The position numbers and the translations under genes are program-made. Shown piece by piece: positions 35,857-44,921 of a DNA stretch of 64,000 nucleotides (positions are counted from its first letter, which is position 1; each line of letters opens with the position of its first letter). Under the pieces are notes generated by a model. It searched no databases and had not been told where the DNA came from. It saw only the letters and a list, made by a program, of their open reading frames with translations. The stretch is from UBA4582 sp038106185 (GTDB lineage Bacteria; Pseudomonadota; Gammaproteobacteria; Pseudomonadales; Azotimanducaceae): NCBI GenBank assembly GCA_038106185.1, contig JAYODE010000001.1:62001-126000 (forward strand), in the 5' to 3' direction.

Positions 35857-36873
35857 ATGAACTTTGTAGGCAGTCATATCCTTTCGGTATCTCAATTCGA
35901 TCGAACCGCGATCGAGGCCGTATTTAGCGTCGCCCATGCCATGGAGCCCTATGCCCAGCGCAAACGCGTGACACGCGTGCTAGAGGGGGCGATTCTTGGC
36001 AGCATGTTTTTTGAGCCCAGCACTCGAACTAGAGTCAGCTTTGGCTGCGCATTCAATCTCCTTGGTGGAGAAGTCCGCGAGACGACGGAAATCAAGACAA
36101 CAGCCATCGCCAAGGGCGAATCTTTCTACGACACAGCGAGAGTCCTGTCTGGCTACAATGATGTCATTGTGATGCGCCATGAAATTGAAGGCTCGGTCGC
36201 GGAATTTGCCTCAGCCAGTCGAGTGCCCGTCTTGAATGCCGGTGATGGCGCCAATGAACATCCCAGTCAGGCCTTGTTGGACCTGTACACGATTCGTAAG
36301 GAACTGCAGGGCCGCGGCAAAACGATCGACAACCTGCGAATCGCCTTGATCGGAGATCTGCGCTATGGTCGTGCGGTACACTCGCTGGTTAAATTACTCT
36401 GTTTGTTCAAAAATATTCAATTTGTACTGGTTTCCCCGCCGGAACTGGCCTTGCCGACCGCCTATCTTGATGCCATTCGAGAGGCCGGGCATCGAGTGAT
36501 AGAGTCCACTCAACTGCAGTCAAGCATCGGTAACGCCGACATCCTGTACGTCACTCGAACCCAAGAGGAGCGCTTTCCAAGCCTCGCTGAGGCGGCCAAG
36601 TACAAAGGCTTGTTTCGGCTTAATCAGGCAACCTATACTCAATTCTGCGAGCCAAATACAGTCATCATGCACCCCCTTCCCAGAGACTCAAGGGGCGATG
36701 CGAACGAGCTCGACAATGATTTGAATGAGAACCCTAACCTCGCTATTTTTCGTCAGACGGATAATGGCATCACGATCAGAATGGCATTATTTGCTCTGAT
36801 TCTGGATGTGGTGGACGAGGTGGATCGTCACGCCAGGGACGTCAAATGGTATACCGCGGGTCGCTTTCAATAG
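35857..36873 (+). CDS. pyrB: Aspartate carbamoyltransferase, catalytic subunit (long form)
   Basis: 338 residues, the committed step of pyrimidine synthesis (carbamoyl phosphate plus aspartate). The carbamoyl-phosphate loop is FFEPSTRTRVSF (Ser55-Thr56-Arg57-Thr58), with the further motifs VIVMRH, NAGDGANEHPSQALLDLYTI and MHPLPRDSRGDANELDND. It is longer than the 311-residue E. coli enzyme and resembles the about 339-residue form I recall from Shewanella. No pyrI is adjacent, so the enzyme is probably unregulated by a PyrI subunit or regulated otherwise. The ATG follows GAGGTCTCA. Confidence 0.95.
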   Translation: MNFVGSHILSVSQFDRTAIEAVFSVAHAMEPYAQRKRVTRVLEGAILGSMFFEPSTRTRVSFGCAFNLLGGEVRETTEIKTTAIAKGESFYDTARVLSGYNDVIVMRHEIEGSVAEFASASRVPVLNAGDGANEHPSQALLDLYTIRKELQGRGKTIDNLRIALIGDLRYGRAVHSLVKLLCLFKNIQFVLVSPPELALPTAYLDAIREAGHRVIESTQLQSSIGNADILYVTRTQEERFPSLAEAAKYKGLFRLNQATYTQFCEPNTVIMHPLPRDSRGDANELDNDLNENPNLAIFRQTDNGITIRMALFALILDVVDEVDRHARDVKWYTAGRFQ

Positions 36874-36966
36874 CTGGCGCTGTAAGCGGTCGGTGCAGCG
36901 ATCTGAGCCTTAGCCCGCAATGGCTGCTCGCAACTGACAATGACTTCACTATAAGGAATAGTTCAC

Positions 36967-37926
36967 ATGATTTATAACAGCATCATAGACACCATCGGTC
37001 ACACACCGATCGTTCGACTCAACCGTATAGCGCCGGCTAATCAGAACATGTACGTCAAAGTCGAGGCATTTAACCCAGCCGGTTCCGTCAAAGATCGTCT
37101 GGCTATCGCAATCATTGAAGACGCCGAAAAAAGAGGCGCCTTAAAACCAGGTCAAACGGTCGTTGAGGCCACCTCGGGTAATACGGGCATCGCCTTGGCG
37201 ATGGTGTGCGCGGCAAAGGGCTATCCCTTTGTGGCTGTGATGGTCGAGACCTTTTCAATTGAACGACGCAAAATTATGAAGGCATTTGGTGCCAAGGTGA
37301 TCCTTACACCAGCGGCCGAGAAAGGTTCTGGCATGGTTCGCAGAGCCGATGAGCTGGCGGAAAAACATGGCTGGTTTCGAGCCGATCAGTTCGAAAACAT
37401 GGCTAACCCGGCCTTTCACCGCAATACTACCGGTGCCGAGATCCTCTCAGACTTTGCTCGACTGGATCTGGACTATTTTGTCAGCGGTTGGGGTACCGGT
37501 GGCACCTTGACTGGCGCGGGCGAAATCATCAAAGCTGCTCGACCTGAGGTTAAGATTATCGCTGCCGAGCCCGAGGGGGCACAAATGCTCGCCGGTAAGC
37601 CCTGGTCACCCCACAAGATTCAAGGCTGGACGCCAGACTTTCTGCCTACCGTGCTGAATCCGAAAATCGTCGATACCATCGTCGGCGTGAGCGATGAGGC
37701 AGCCATGGCAACCGCCCAGAAGCTGGCGACCCAGGAAGGTATCTTCTGCGGCATCTCATGTGGCGCAACCATGTGGGCCGCATTACAGATAGCTCACTCG
37801 GCACCAGCCAACAGCACCTTTGTCGTCATGTTACCGGATACCGGCGAACGTTATCTGTCGACAGCGCTTTTTGAAAATATCTCTATCGAGTCTGATGATG
37901 AATGGCTGAATAGCCTGGCTCACTAG
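36967..37926 (+). CDS. Cysteine synthase (O-acetylserine sulfhydrylase), CysK-like
   Basis: 319 residues, PLP fold type II. The Schiff-base lysine is Lys42 in NPAGSVKDRLA, the substrate-binding loop is TSGNTG (69-74), and the phosphate-binding glycine loop is GWGTGGTLTGAGE. It makes cysteine from O-acetylserine and sulfide. The C-terminus PDTGERYLSTALFENIS is canonical. The gene is followed one base after its stop by HMG-CoA lyase. CysK and CysM-like assignments are hard to separate, but length and C-terminus favour CysK. Confidence 0.92.
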   Translation: MIYNSIIDTIGHTPIVRLNRIAPANQNMYVKVEAFNPAGSVKDRLAIAIIEDAEKRGALKPGQTVVEATSGNTGIALAMVCAAKGYPFVAVMVETFSIERRKIMKAFGAKVILTPAAEKGSGMVRRADELAEKHGWFRADQFENMANPAFHRNTTGAEILSDFARLDLDYFVSGWGTGGTLTGAGEIIKAARPEVKIIAAEPEGAQMLAGKPWSPHKIQGWTPDFLPTVLNPKIVDTIVGVSDEAAMATAQKLATQEGIFCGISCGATMWAALQIAHSAPANSTFVVMLPDTGERYLSTALFENISIESDDEWLNSLAH

Positions 37927-37927
37927 C

Positions 37928-38839
37928 TTGAGTCAGTTTCCCGAGAAAGTCAGAATCGTCGAGGTGGGGGCTCGAGATGGCCTGCAGAATCAGCCTAATC
38001 TTGTATCGACGGCAACCAAGGTGGGTCTTATCGAACGCCTGACTGATGCGGGCATCAAGCACCTGGAAGCTGGATCCTTCGTCTCACCCAAATGGGTACC
38101 CATGATGCAGGACTCTGCCGCAGTACTGCAGCAGGTCCAGCGTCGACCAGATGTCGTCTACTCAGCGCTGACGCCGAACCTGCAGGGCGTGTCAGCGGCG
38201 CTGGCTGCGGGGGTTAATGAGGTCGCCATCTTTATTGCTGCGACCGAGTCATTTTCCCAGAAAAACACCAATTGCAGCATAGACGAAGCGATTGCGAGAG
38301 CCATGCCCGTCATTGCCCTGGCCCAATCAAACAGCGTTCGGATCCGCGGCTACATTAGCTGTGTGCTTGGTTGTCCCTTTGAGGGACGCGACATAGATCC
38401 TGAAAAGGTTGCGATGCTCACCGAGCGTTTAATTGACATGGGATGCTTCGAGGTGAGTCTGGGAGACACGATCGGCACCGGCACACCCAACAAGGCCCAA
38501 CATTTAATTGACGTCATCACTCAACGAGTCAACGTCAACCAATTAGCCGCCCATTTCCACAACACCTATGGCCAGGCACTCGCTAACCTGTACGCAGTGC
38601 TGGAGCGAGGAGTTTCGGTCATCGACAGTTCTGTGGCCGGTCTTGGTGGCTGCCCTTATGCCAAGGGCGCAACCGGCAATGTTGCGACCGAAGATGTCCT
38701 GTACATGCTGCACGGCATGGGCATTCAAACCGGAATTGACCTCGACAAAATGGTGTCGACCGCCCAATTTATCAGCCAGGCGATTCAGGTTCCAATCGAC
38801 TCGAATACGACGAACGCTTACCTCAAACGCCAAGCCTGA
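37928..38839 (+). CDS. Hydroxymethylglutaryl-CoA lyase
   Basis: 303 residues. HMG-CoA lyase splits HMG-CoA to acetyl-CoA and acetoacetate, the last step of leucine breakdown. Motifs: EVGARDGLQNQ with the metal Asp17, SFVSPKWVPMMQD, the metal His pair in AAHFHNTYGQAL, and the catalytic Cys in GLGGCPYAKGATGN. The start is TTG at 37928, one base after the cysteine synthase stop, so expression is coupled. Other leucine-degradation genes are not in the window, though ETF genes lie downstream. Confidence 0.95.
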   Translation: MSQFPEKVRIVEVGARDGLQNQPNLVSTATKVGLIERLTDAGIKHLEAGSFVSPKWVPMMQDSAAVLQQVQRRPDVVYSALTPNLQGVSAALAAGVNEVAIFIAATESFSQKNTNCSIDEAIARAMPVIALAQSNSVRIRGYISCVLGCPFEGRDIDPEKVAMLTERLIDMGCFEVSLGDTIGTGTPNKAQHLIDVITQRVNVNQLAAHFHNTYGQALANLYAVLERGVSVIDSSVAGLGGCPYAKGATGNVATEDVLYMLHGMGIQTGIDLDKMVSTAQFISQAIQVPIDSNTTNAYLKRQA

Positions 38840-38924
38840 TACCCTGCGCATCTCATGATGTGGACTGCATTGCCCCTCACCTCATCTCGGATCAGTTGTT
38901 CTGATCCTTTACAGCTGAGCCCAT

Positions 38925-38955
38925 AAAAAAAGGCTTCACAAGGAAGCCTTTCTAA
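38925..38955. terminator. Bidirectional rho-independent terminator
   Basis: AAAGGCTTC (38929-38937) pairs with GAAGCCTTT (38943-38951) over nine bases with a five-base loop ACAAG; an A-run before and TTTCT after give U-tracts on both strands. It separates the convergent HMG-CoA lyase and etfA genes. Confidence 0.9.
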
Positions 38956-38970
38956 TATACCCGCTTCAAG

Positions 38971-39040
38971 TACTCATAATCGAATACTCATAGCCGAATA
39001 CTCATAGCCGAATACTCATAGCCGAATACTCATAGTCCCA
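38971..39040. repeat. 14-bp tandem repeat, 5 copies
   Basis: Unit TACTCATAGCCGAA: three perfect copies flanked by TACTCATAATCGAA and TACTCATAGTCCCA. It lies between the terminator and the etfA stop. Confidence 0.9.
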
Positions 39041-39070
39041 TACTGTAAGCCAGGCATCACCCTAAGGAGG

Positions 39071-40003
39071 TTAGCCGATTAAGGCATCAAACTCAGGTAC
39101 AGCATTGAACAAATCTGCCACTAGCCCATAGTCAGCCACTTGGAAGATAGGTGCATCAGCATCTTTGTTAATCGCAACGATCACCTTACTGTCCTTCATA
39201 CCAGCAAGGTGCTGGATAGCACCGCTGATGCCAACAGCAATGTACAAATCAGGTGCTACTATCTTTCCTGTCTGTCCAACTTGCATGTCATTAGGCGCAA
39301 AACCTGCATCTACTGCGGCTCTGGACGCACCAATTGCAGCACCCAACTTATCTGCTACTGATTCTAACAGTTTAAAGTTGTCGCCGCTTTGCATACCACG
39401 ACCACCAGAAATAATAATGCTGGCTGCGGTCAACTCAGGCCGGTCCAACTTCACTATTTCGTCTTTAACCCAAGTACTCAAACCAGCATCTTGGACGGCA
39501 TCTAATGCTTCGATGCTGGCATTTCCGCCATCCGCTGGTGCCGCATCGTAAGCGGTACCTCGAACCGTGATCACCTTGATCGCATCGCTGGACTGGACAG
39601 TCGCAATGGCATTACCCGCGTAAATGGGACGCTCGAAAGTTTCAGCATTGACCACCAGACTGATATCAGAAATCTGTGCAACATCCAACAGGGCCGCAAC
39701 ACGAGGCATAAAGTTCTTACCTGAGGTTGTTGTGACAGCAAGAATGTGACTGTATTGAGATCCGATCGTCACAACCAGGTCGGCCAAATTCTCTGCTAAA
39801 CCGTGGGCGTAGACTGCGTTATCCGCAACCCTGACTTTACTGACACCGCCGACTTTCGCGGCAGCTGCAGCAGCGGCTGCGCAATTGGAGCCTGCCACCA
39901 GAATTTCGATATCACCGCCGATGGCTTTAGCGGCGGCGACAGCAACCAAGGTTGCCGGTTTCAAGGATTCGTTATTATGTTCCGCAATGACCAGGATACT
40001 CAT
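39071..40003 (-). CDS. etfA: Electron transfer flavoprotein alpha subunit
   Basis: 310 residues. The N-terminal half is the ETF domain (MSILVIAEHNNESLKPATL); the C-terminal FAD domain shows GGRGMQSGDNF, SRAAVDAGFAPNDMQVGQTGKIVAPDLYIAVGISGAIQHLAGMKDSK (given here as fragments of one block) and NKDADAPIFQVADYGLVADLF. With EtfB it takes electrons from acyl-CoA dehydrogenases and passes them to ETF-QO, which is encoded nearby. It overlaps etfB by 4 bp. Confidence 0.97.
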   Translation of the reverse strand: MSILVIAEHNNESLKPATLVAVAAAKAIGGDIEILVAGSNCAAAAAAAAKVGGVSKVRVADNAVYAHGLAENLADLVVTIGSQYSHILAVTTTSGKNFMPRVAALLDVAQISDISLVVNAETFERPIYAGNAIATVQSSDAIKVITVRGTAYDAAPADGGNASIEALDAVQDAGLSTWVKDEIVKLDRPELTAASIIISGGRGMQSGDNFKLLESVADKLGAAIGASRAAVDAGFAPNDMQVGQTGKIVAPDLYIAVGISGAIQHLAGMKDSKVIVAINKDADAPIFQVADYGLVADLFNAVPEFDALIG

Positions 40004-40752
40004 GCAATCACCTTCGCTTCATTCTTTAATTTATCGACGAGTGCTTCTACTGTGTCCACGATGATCCCTGCCTTGCGTCCAGCAGGTGCTGTCACCTTGA
40101 GCGTTTTGATTCGAGGCGTAACGTCCACGCCGAGATCGGCAGGCGTCATAATGTCGACTGGTTTTTTCTTAGCTTTCATGATGTTCGGCAAAGAAGCATA
40201 GCGTGGCTCATTGAGGCGCAAATCTGTGGTAACGACTGCCGGTAATTTCACGGTGATGACTTCCAAACCGCCATCAATCTCCCGAGTGACTGTCGCAGAA
40301 CCTTCATTAAGCTCGATTTTCGATGCAAAAGTCGCTTGTGCGAGTCCTGCCAACGCCGCAACCATTTGACCAGTCTGGCTGTTATCCCCGTCAATCGCTT
40401 GTTTACCTGCGATGATCAATCCAGGCTGCTCTTTATCAATGACCGCCTTGATGCACTTAGCGATCGCCAGTGGCTGCATTTCTGCATCTGTTTCAATCAG
40501 GATGCCACGATCTGCGCCCAGGGCCAGACAGGTTCGAATTTGCTCCTGGCAGGCGCTAGTGCCGATAGAAAGAACAATGACCTCCTCTACCTTACCAGCT
40601 TCCTTCAGGCGAACTGCTTCCTCTATGGCAATCTCATCAAAGGGATTCACCGACATTTTAACGTTGTTTAGATCGACGCCACTGTTGTCACTTAATACGC
40701 GAATACTCACGTTGTAGTCGACAACACGTTTGGCTGTAACGAGAACTTTCAT
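40000..40752 (-). CDS. etfB: Electron transfer flavoprotein beta subunit
   Basis: 250 residues. It has MKVLVTAKRVVDYNVSIRV at the start and the ETF beta signature VKLPAVVTTDLRLNEPRYASLPNIMKAKKKP (two halves of one block), which binds AMP and forms the recognition loop. The ATG at 40752 follows AGAGGAATTC. First gene of the etfBA operon, divergent from ETF-QO. Confidence 0.97.
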   Translation of the reverse strand: MKVLVTAKRVVDYNVSIRVLSDNSGVDLNNVKMSVNPFDEIAIEEAVRLKEAGKVEEVIVLSIGTSACQEQIRTCLALGADRGILIETDAEMQPLAIAKCIKAVIDKEQPGLIIAGKQAIDGDNSQTGQMVAALAGLAQATFASKIELNEGSATVTREIDGGLEVITVKLPAVVTTDLRLNEPRYASLPNIMKAKKKPVDIMTPADLGVDVTPRIKTLKVTAPAGRKAGIIVDTVEALVDKLKNEAKVIA

Positions 40753-40846
40753 GAAATTCCTCTGCAGGTCATTTAAAAAAGGCGGGACAGCAGACTTACA
40801 GAAAAACTATAAAGACTAGCGCTGTCGACGATTATCGAGAGCGCGT

Positions 40847-40875
40847 ATTCTGCCGTTTTATGGTTTTTTGGTCAA
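40847..40875 (-). promoter_or_regulatory. Candidate sigma70 promoter of etfBA
   Basis: On the minus strand TTGACC (-35, 40870-40875) and CAGAAT (-10, 40847-40852) are separated by exactly 17 bp, about 95 bp before the etfB start. The -10 matches only four of six bases. Confidence 0.4.
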
Positions 40876-41057
40876 GGGTGATGAAAATCACCAGAGTGTT
40901 GCTAACTCCCTCATTTTATTCACTTCTTTTAAGTTCCTGACACTAGTGACAATTATCGCAAGCGATAGATGTCAGTGATTTCCTTTCGGCGCCGAGTTTT
41001 CATACAATAGCGCCCGAATATTTACTACTCACTGACAGTGACTGGGGAGCTAGGGCC

Positions 41058-42719
41058 GTGGAAAGAGAATCAATGGAGTTTGATGTAGTCGTGGTTGGAG
41101 GCGGACCAGCGGGTCTGGCCACTGCCATTCGGTTTGCCCAGTTGGCACTCGAAACCGGCGAGGAATTCAGCGTCTGCCTGGTTGAGAAAGGTTCTGAAAT
41201 TGGTGCCCACATACTTTCTGGCGCGGTCGTCGAACCCACCGCCTTAAATGAGTTGTTTCCTGACTGGAAGGCCATGGGCGCGCCCCTGACCAATGCTGTG
41301 ACAGACGATGACGTCTATTACCTGATTGACGATCATCAGGGCATGCGATTGCCCTCCTGGCTGGTACCGACGGCCTTGCACAATCACGGCAACTACGCCA
41401 CCAGTCTGGCAAATCTGTGCCGCTGGCTTGGAGCCCAGGCTGAGGAGCTTGGCGTCAACTTGTTCCCGGGCTTTGCGGCCAGCGAGATTCTTTACAATGA
41501 AGATGGCGCAATAAAGGGTATTGCCACTGGCGACATGGGTGTTGCAGCTAACGGTGAACAAAAGGCGGCATTCCAGGCAGGCTATGAATTACATGCGAAG
41601 TACACGGTTTTCGCTGAGGGCTGCCGCGGCCATCTTGGCAAACAACTCATCGAAAAATTCAGCTTGGCTGCTGAAGCACAAACCCAACACTACGGTATAG
41701 GCTTCAAAGAAATCTGGGATATTTCCCCAGAGAAGCACGTACCCGGCAAGGTGGTTCATACCGTCGGCTGGCCCCTAGGGCACTTTCCAGGCCAGACGCT
41801 GGGTGGATCCTACATTTACCACCTTGAAGACAATCAGATCGCGATTGGCCTCATTGTCGACCTTGGCTACAGCAACCCACACCTGAGCCCATTCGATGAG
41901 TTTCAGCGTTTCAAGCAACACAAATTTATCAAAAAATATCTGGAAGGTGGAAAGCGTATTGCCTATGGCGCTCGAGCTGTCATCAAGGGTGGTCTGAATG
42001 CCTTACCGAAGCTGGTCATGCCAGGCGGCCTACTGGTGGGCGATGATGCCGGCTTTCTTAACAATCTCAAACAAAAGGGCACTCATACTGCGATGAAATC
42101 AGGGATGTTAGCTGCCGAGTCCATCTTTGCGGCACTAAAATCCGGATCGCCAGGGTACGAAACTCTAGATAGCTACCCAGCTGCGTTTAAGACATCCTGG
42201 CTCCATGAAGAGTTGTACGTCGCCCGTAACACCTCATCCTGGCTGCATAAGTTCGGCTTGTTCATCGGCTCAGCCTTGACCTGGGTCGACCAGTATATTT
42301 TCCGCGGCAAATTGCCCATTACGCTGTCTGACCCCAAGCCTGACTATGCAGCATTGAAGCCAGCGAACAAGTCCGAGAAAATCAGCTATCCTAAGCCAGA
42401 TGGGGTGATTAGCTTCGACAAGTTGAGTTCAGTGTTTCTTACCAATACCTATCATGAAGAAGACCAGCCTTGTCACTTGCAACTTCGTGATCCTTCAATT
42501 CCGATCAACTCCAACCTCCCTCTATATGATGAGCCAGCGCAACGCTACTGCCCGGCTGGCGTCTATGAGGTCGTTGACGAACCAGATGGCAAGAAGCGCT
42601 TTCAAATCAATGCCCAGAATTGCATCCACTGCAAAACCTGCGACATCAAGGACCCAGCGCAAAATATCAACTGGGTGGTGCCAGAAGGTACTGGCGGACC
42701 TAACTACGGCAATATGTAA
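41058..42719 (+). CDS. Electron transfer flavoprotein-ubiquinone oxidoreductase (ETF-QO)
   Basis: 553 residues, inner-membrane-bound. FAD dinucleotide-binding motif VVVVGGGPAGLATAIRFAQ is near the N-terminus, then GSEIGAHILSGAVVEP and GDDAGFLNNLKQKGTHTAMKSG. At the C-terminus the 4Fe-4S cluster cysteines lie in RYCPAGVYE and NCIHCKTCDIKD, ending in NINWVVPEGTGGPNYGNM. The enzyme passes ETF electrons to ubiquinone. GTG at 41058 has GGGAG 9 bp upstream; ATG 41073 is an internal alternative. It is divergent from etfBA across 305 bp, an arrangement suited to joint control in fatty acid and amino acid oxidation. Confidence 0.96.
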   Translation: MERESMEFDVVVVGGGPAGLATAIRFAQLALETGEEFSVCLVEKGSEIGAHILSGAVVEPTALNELFPDWKAMGAPLTNAVTDDDVYYLIDDHQGMRLPSWLVPTALHNHGNYATSLANLCRWLGAQAEELGVNLFPGFAASEILYNEDGAIKGIATGDMGVAANGEQKAAFQAGYELHAKYTVFAEGCRGHLGKQLIEKFSLAAEAQTQHYGIGFKEIWDISPEKHVPGKVVHTVGWPLGHFPGQTLGGSYIYHLEDNQIAIGLIVDLGYSNPHLSPFDEFQRFKQHKFIKKYLEGGKRIAYGARAVIKGGLNALPKLVMPGGLLVGDDAGFLNNLKQKGTHTAMKSGMLAAESIFAALKSGSPGYETLDSYPAAFKTSWLHEELYVARNTSSWLHKFGLFIGSALTWVDQYIFRGKLPITLSDPKPDYAALKPANKSEKISYPKPDGVISFDKLSSVFLTNTYHEEDQPCHLQLRDPSIPINSNLPLYDEPAQRYCPAGVYEVVDEPDGKKRFQINAQNCIHCKTCDIKDPAQNINWVVPEGTGGPNYGNM

Positions 42720-42761
42720 ATGTTGCGGGCAGTTGCCTGCGATCACTGTCAGCTTGTTTGA

Positions 42762-42793
42762 GCGCAACCTGGTGCAACAGCACTCGGTTGCGC
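42762..42793. terminator. Hairpin between convergent ETF-QO and DUF1285 genes
   Basis: GCGCAACC (42762-42769) pairs with GGTTGCGC (42786-42793); inside, GTGC (42772-42775) pairs with GCAC (42780-42783) around loop AACA, with a 2x2 internal loop. There is no T-run, so it may be a transcript-stabilising hairpin rather than a strict terminator. Confidence 0.55.
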
Positions 42794-42809
42794 CCGACTA
42801 GTCACAGAC

Positions 42810-43406
42810 TCACGCATCCGAGTCGTCAACCTCCGCAGCAAGTTGGATGGCAAAAAACCTGCCGCTACTCCAGACGCCGTACCAATGCTCTCCATCAATC
42901 GAGGCGATGGTGAGCAGAGACATCAATTGGTAATAGACGTTTCTTGACAGTATCGCGCGCAAGCCAGCTCTGACCTCTACGACCGGAACCCGGGTTCCAT
43001 CGGGCAGCGTCTCCATCGTCATCGGATGCTCAGCATCGACGCTGATCTCATCGGCGACATTTGTTGTAAACTGCAGAATCTGAGCCTCGCCAGCGCCGAC
43101 TACGTGCATTAAAACCGCCACAAAAGGCAGCTGTTCTACCCGCACCGGACACTTCTCTACTGGCGTGACTAGAAAATAGCGGCCATCCTGCTCGCGCTTT
43201 AAAACTCTGGAAAATAAACGGACTAAACGCTGGCGCGTGATAGGCGAGCCCTCATGAAACCAGGTCCCATCCGCCTTAATTTCAAGATCTATATCACTCA
43301 CCTGCTTCGGGTTCCAGAGATGCAACGGTGGTGGCGCTGTTATCTTCATCTGCTCCAATTCGCGAAGCAGTGAGTAAGGTGCATTTTCGGTTTTAGACTG
43401 ACTCAT
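42810..43406 (-). CDS. DUF1285 domain protein
   Basis: 198 residues matching DUF1285: PPLHLWNPKQVSDIDLEIKADGTWFHEGSPITRQRLVRLFSRVL near the start (given as one block in parts: WNP, IDLEI, DGTWFHEGSPI) and GRYFLVTPVEKCPVRVEQLPFVAV after it. The two-subdomain fold has no known enzyme activity. ATG 43406 has a strong AAAGGAGC ribosome binding site. Upstream of it on the same strand lies moaA, separated by 178 bp with a repeat. Confidence 0.88.
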   Translation of the reverse strand: MSQSKTENAPYSLLRELEQMKITAPPPLHLWNPKQVSDIDLEIKADGTWFHEGSPITRQRLVRLFSRVLKREQDGRYFLVTPVEKCPVRVEQLPFVAVLMHVVGAGEAQILQFTTNVADEISVDAEHPMTMETLPDGTRVPVVEVRAGLRAILSRNVYYQLMSLLTIASIDGEHWYGVWSSGRFFAIQLAAEVDDSDA

Positions 43407-43490
43407 CGATCAGCTCCTTTGGATGACGCGTAACAGCACCGCCTTGCCCGCAAATTCACACAGAACGCCTGTGACTCGCCACCCACTTTC

Positions 43491-43550
43491 ATAGCTGGGA
43501 CTGTCCGCTGGGACTGTCAATAGCCGGGACTCTCATAGCCGGGCCTGCCT
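43491..43550. repeat. 15-16-bp degenerate tandem repeat, about 4 copies
   Basis: Copies built on CATAGCTGGGACTGTC (then CGCTGGGACTGTC, AATAGCCGGGACTCTC, ATAGCCGGGCCTGCC) fill the gap between DUF1285 and moaA. Unit length varies between 13 and 16. Confidence 0.65.
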
Positions 43551-43584
43551 TATCAGAAGGAAACGTCAAGGCGGGGTTGTTACC

Positions 43585-44547
43585 CTAACCGCCAATGAAC
43601 TTCATGACCGTCACCTCGCCTTCAAAGGCAAGCTTCTTGTCCGTCAAGGCGCTGACCAAAATACTCTGCAGCTTTGGCAGAGCCAGGTGGGACGGCAAGT
43701 CCAAGAGATCACTCAAGGATTGCCGGCGACTGCTACTGAGGCAGCCATATAAATACCCGTCTGATGACAGACGCAGCCGAGTACAGGAACTACAAAAGGG
43801 CTCACTTTCGTTGGCGATCACACCGAACACACCTTTACCTGGTACTTGGAACCTCACCGCCGTCGAATCATAGGGGGCGTCGGTGCGCACAAACTCATAT
43901 TTTTCCGCGATGATATCCAAGAGGGATTGCATCGCAATGAAGTCTGAATGAAAGGCATTGCCCTGGGCCAGATGCCCCATTCGCATCAGCTCGATGTAAC
44001 GCAACTCAATGCCTCGATCGAGACAATAGTCCAACATGGCGAGGACATCGCCGTGATTCTGGGTACGCAGGGGCACCATATTGATTTTCACCTTGATGCC
44101 ATCGGCTAGCAACCCATCAATGCCTGCTAACACGGTCGCCAAATCTCCGCCTCGAGCAATCTGCTGAAACCTGATGGGATTGAGCGTATCAAGACTGACA
44201 TTGATTCGGCGAATACCTGACTCGCGGATCACCTGACGTTTGTTGCCCAGTAACTGACCATTCGTTGTCAGACTGACATCTGCCAGTGGTAATTCCATGA
44301 CACCCAACAGGAAGTCATCAAATTTGGGCGTCACCAGAGGCTCACCACCGGTAATTCTGAGTTTGTCGATGCCGGCGGCTTGTTGCAGCAACCTGACGCC
44401 TTGGAGCAATTGAGTTGCTGGCAGTTCATTTCGAGCAGGCTGGAGCCGCTTGCCGTTAGGGACACAATAGGTACAGGCATAATTGCAGGCCGCTGTCAGG
44501 CTCACCCGCAGATTGCGAAATCGTCTGCCTATCTTGTCGACTATCAT
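43585..44547 (-). CDS. moaA: GTP 3',8-cyclase MoaA
   Basis: 320 residues, a radical SAM enzyme of molybdenum cofactor synthesis making 3',8-cyclo-7,8-dihydro-GTP. The SAM 4Fe-4S motif is CNYACTYC (Cys21, Cys25, Cys28), followed by LRITGGEPL; the second cluster ligands are in CSSCTRLRLSSDGYLYGC. It ends in the essential Gly-Gly (KFIGG). No moaC, moaD or moeA is adjacent. ATG at 44547 follows GGACCAGGT. It is isolated between an array-filled gap and DUF1285. Confidence 0.95.
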   Translation of the reverse strand: MIVDKIGRRFRNLRVSLTAACNYACTYCVPNGKRLQPARNELPATQLLQGVRLLQQAAGIDKLRITGGEPLVTPKFDDFLLGVMELPLADVSLTTNGQLLGNKRQVIRESGIRRINVSLDTLNPIRFQQIARGGDLATVLAGIDGLLADGIKVKINMVPLRTQNHGDVLAMLDYCLDRGIELRYIELMRMGHLAQGNAFHSDFIAMQSLLDIIAEKYEFVRTDAPYDSTAVRFQVPGKGVFGVIANESEPFCSSCTRLRLSSDGYLYGCLSSSRRQSLSDLLDLPSHLALPKLQSILVSALTDKKLAFEGEVTVMKFIGG

Positions 44548-44921
44548 ACCTGGTCCTTTTCTCGTCGCCAGATTATTGCATGCTTTGACACCAGCACCTA
44601 GCGACCAAACTAATTCTTGTCATTGCACTCGACGCGGGCACGGTTCAGCTGGCAACTCCTGTTTCACGGACAATCGCCTTCCATCAACTGGACGCGCTGC
44701 CACACTCGCTGTTAGCAACTGATCGTTTCTAAATTGGACGCAGTTGCTTAAGGACAGGCTGTTTTCAGCGCTTATTCTCCGAGCTTATTCTCACAGCTTA
44801 TTCTCACAGCTTATTCTCACAGCTTATTCTCACAGCTTATTCTCACGGCTTATTCTCACAGGCGGTGTTGACAGATGTGGCTGACAGTCAATGGCTCTCG
44901 CGCTCTATCGCGGATGCTGGT
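44548..44921. other. Intergenic region upstream of moaA
   Basis: 374 bp with no gene. I looked for a molybdenum cofactor riboswitch upstream of moaA and did not recognise one. It carries a 13-bp tandem array. Confidence 0.5.
44771..44861. repeat. 13-bp tandem repeat, 7 copies
   Basis: Unit CTTATTCTCACAG: five perfect copies, with CTTATTCTCCGAG first and CTTATTCTCACGG sixth. It is the longest array in the window and is contiguous with no spacers. Confidence 0.95.

Noticed and set aside
44548..44760. Molybdenum cofactor riboswitch upstream of moaA
   Set aside because: I could not find the conserved core; only a covariance-model search could settle it.
44771..44861. Possible CRISPR array
   Set aside because: The 13-bp copies are contiguous with no spacers and no cas genes are near.
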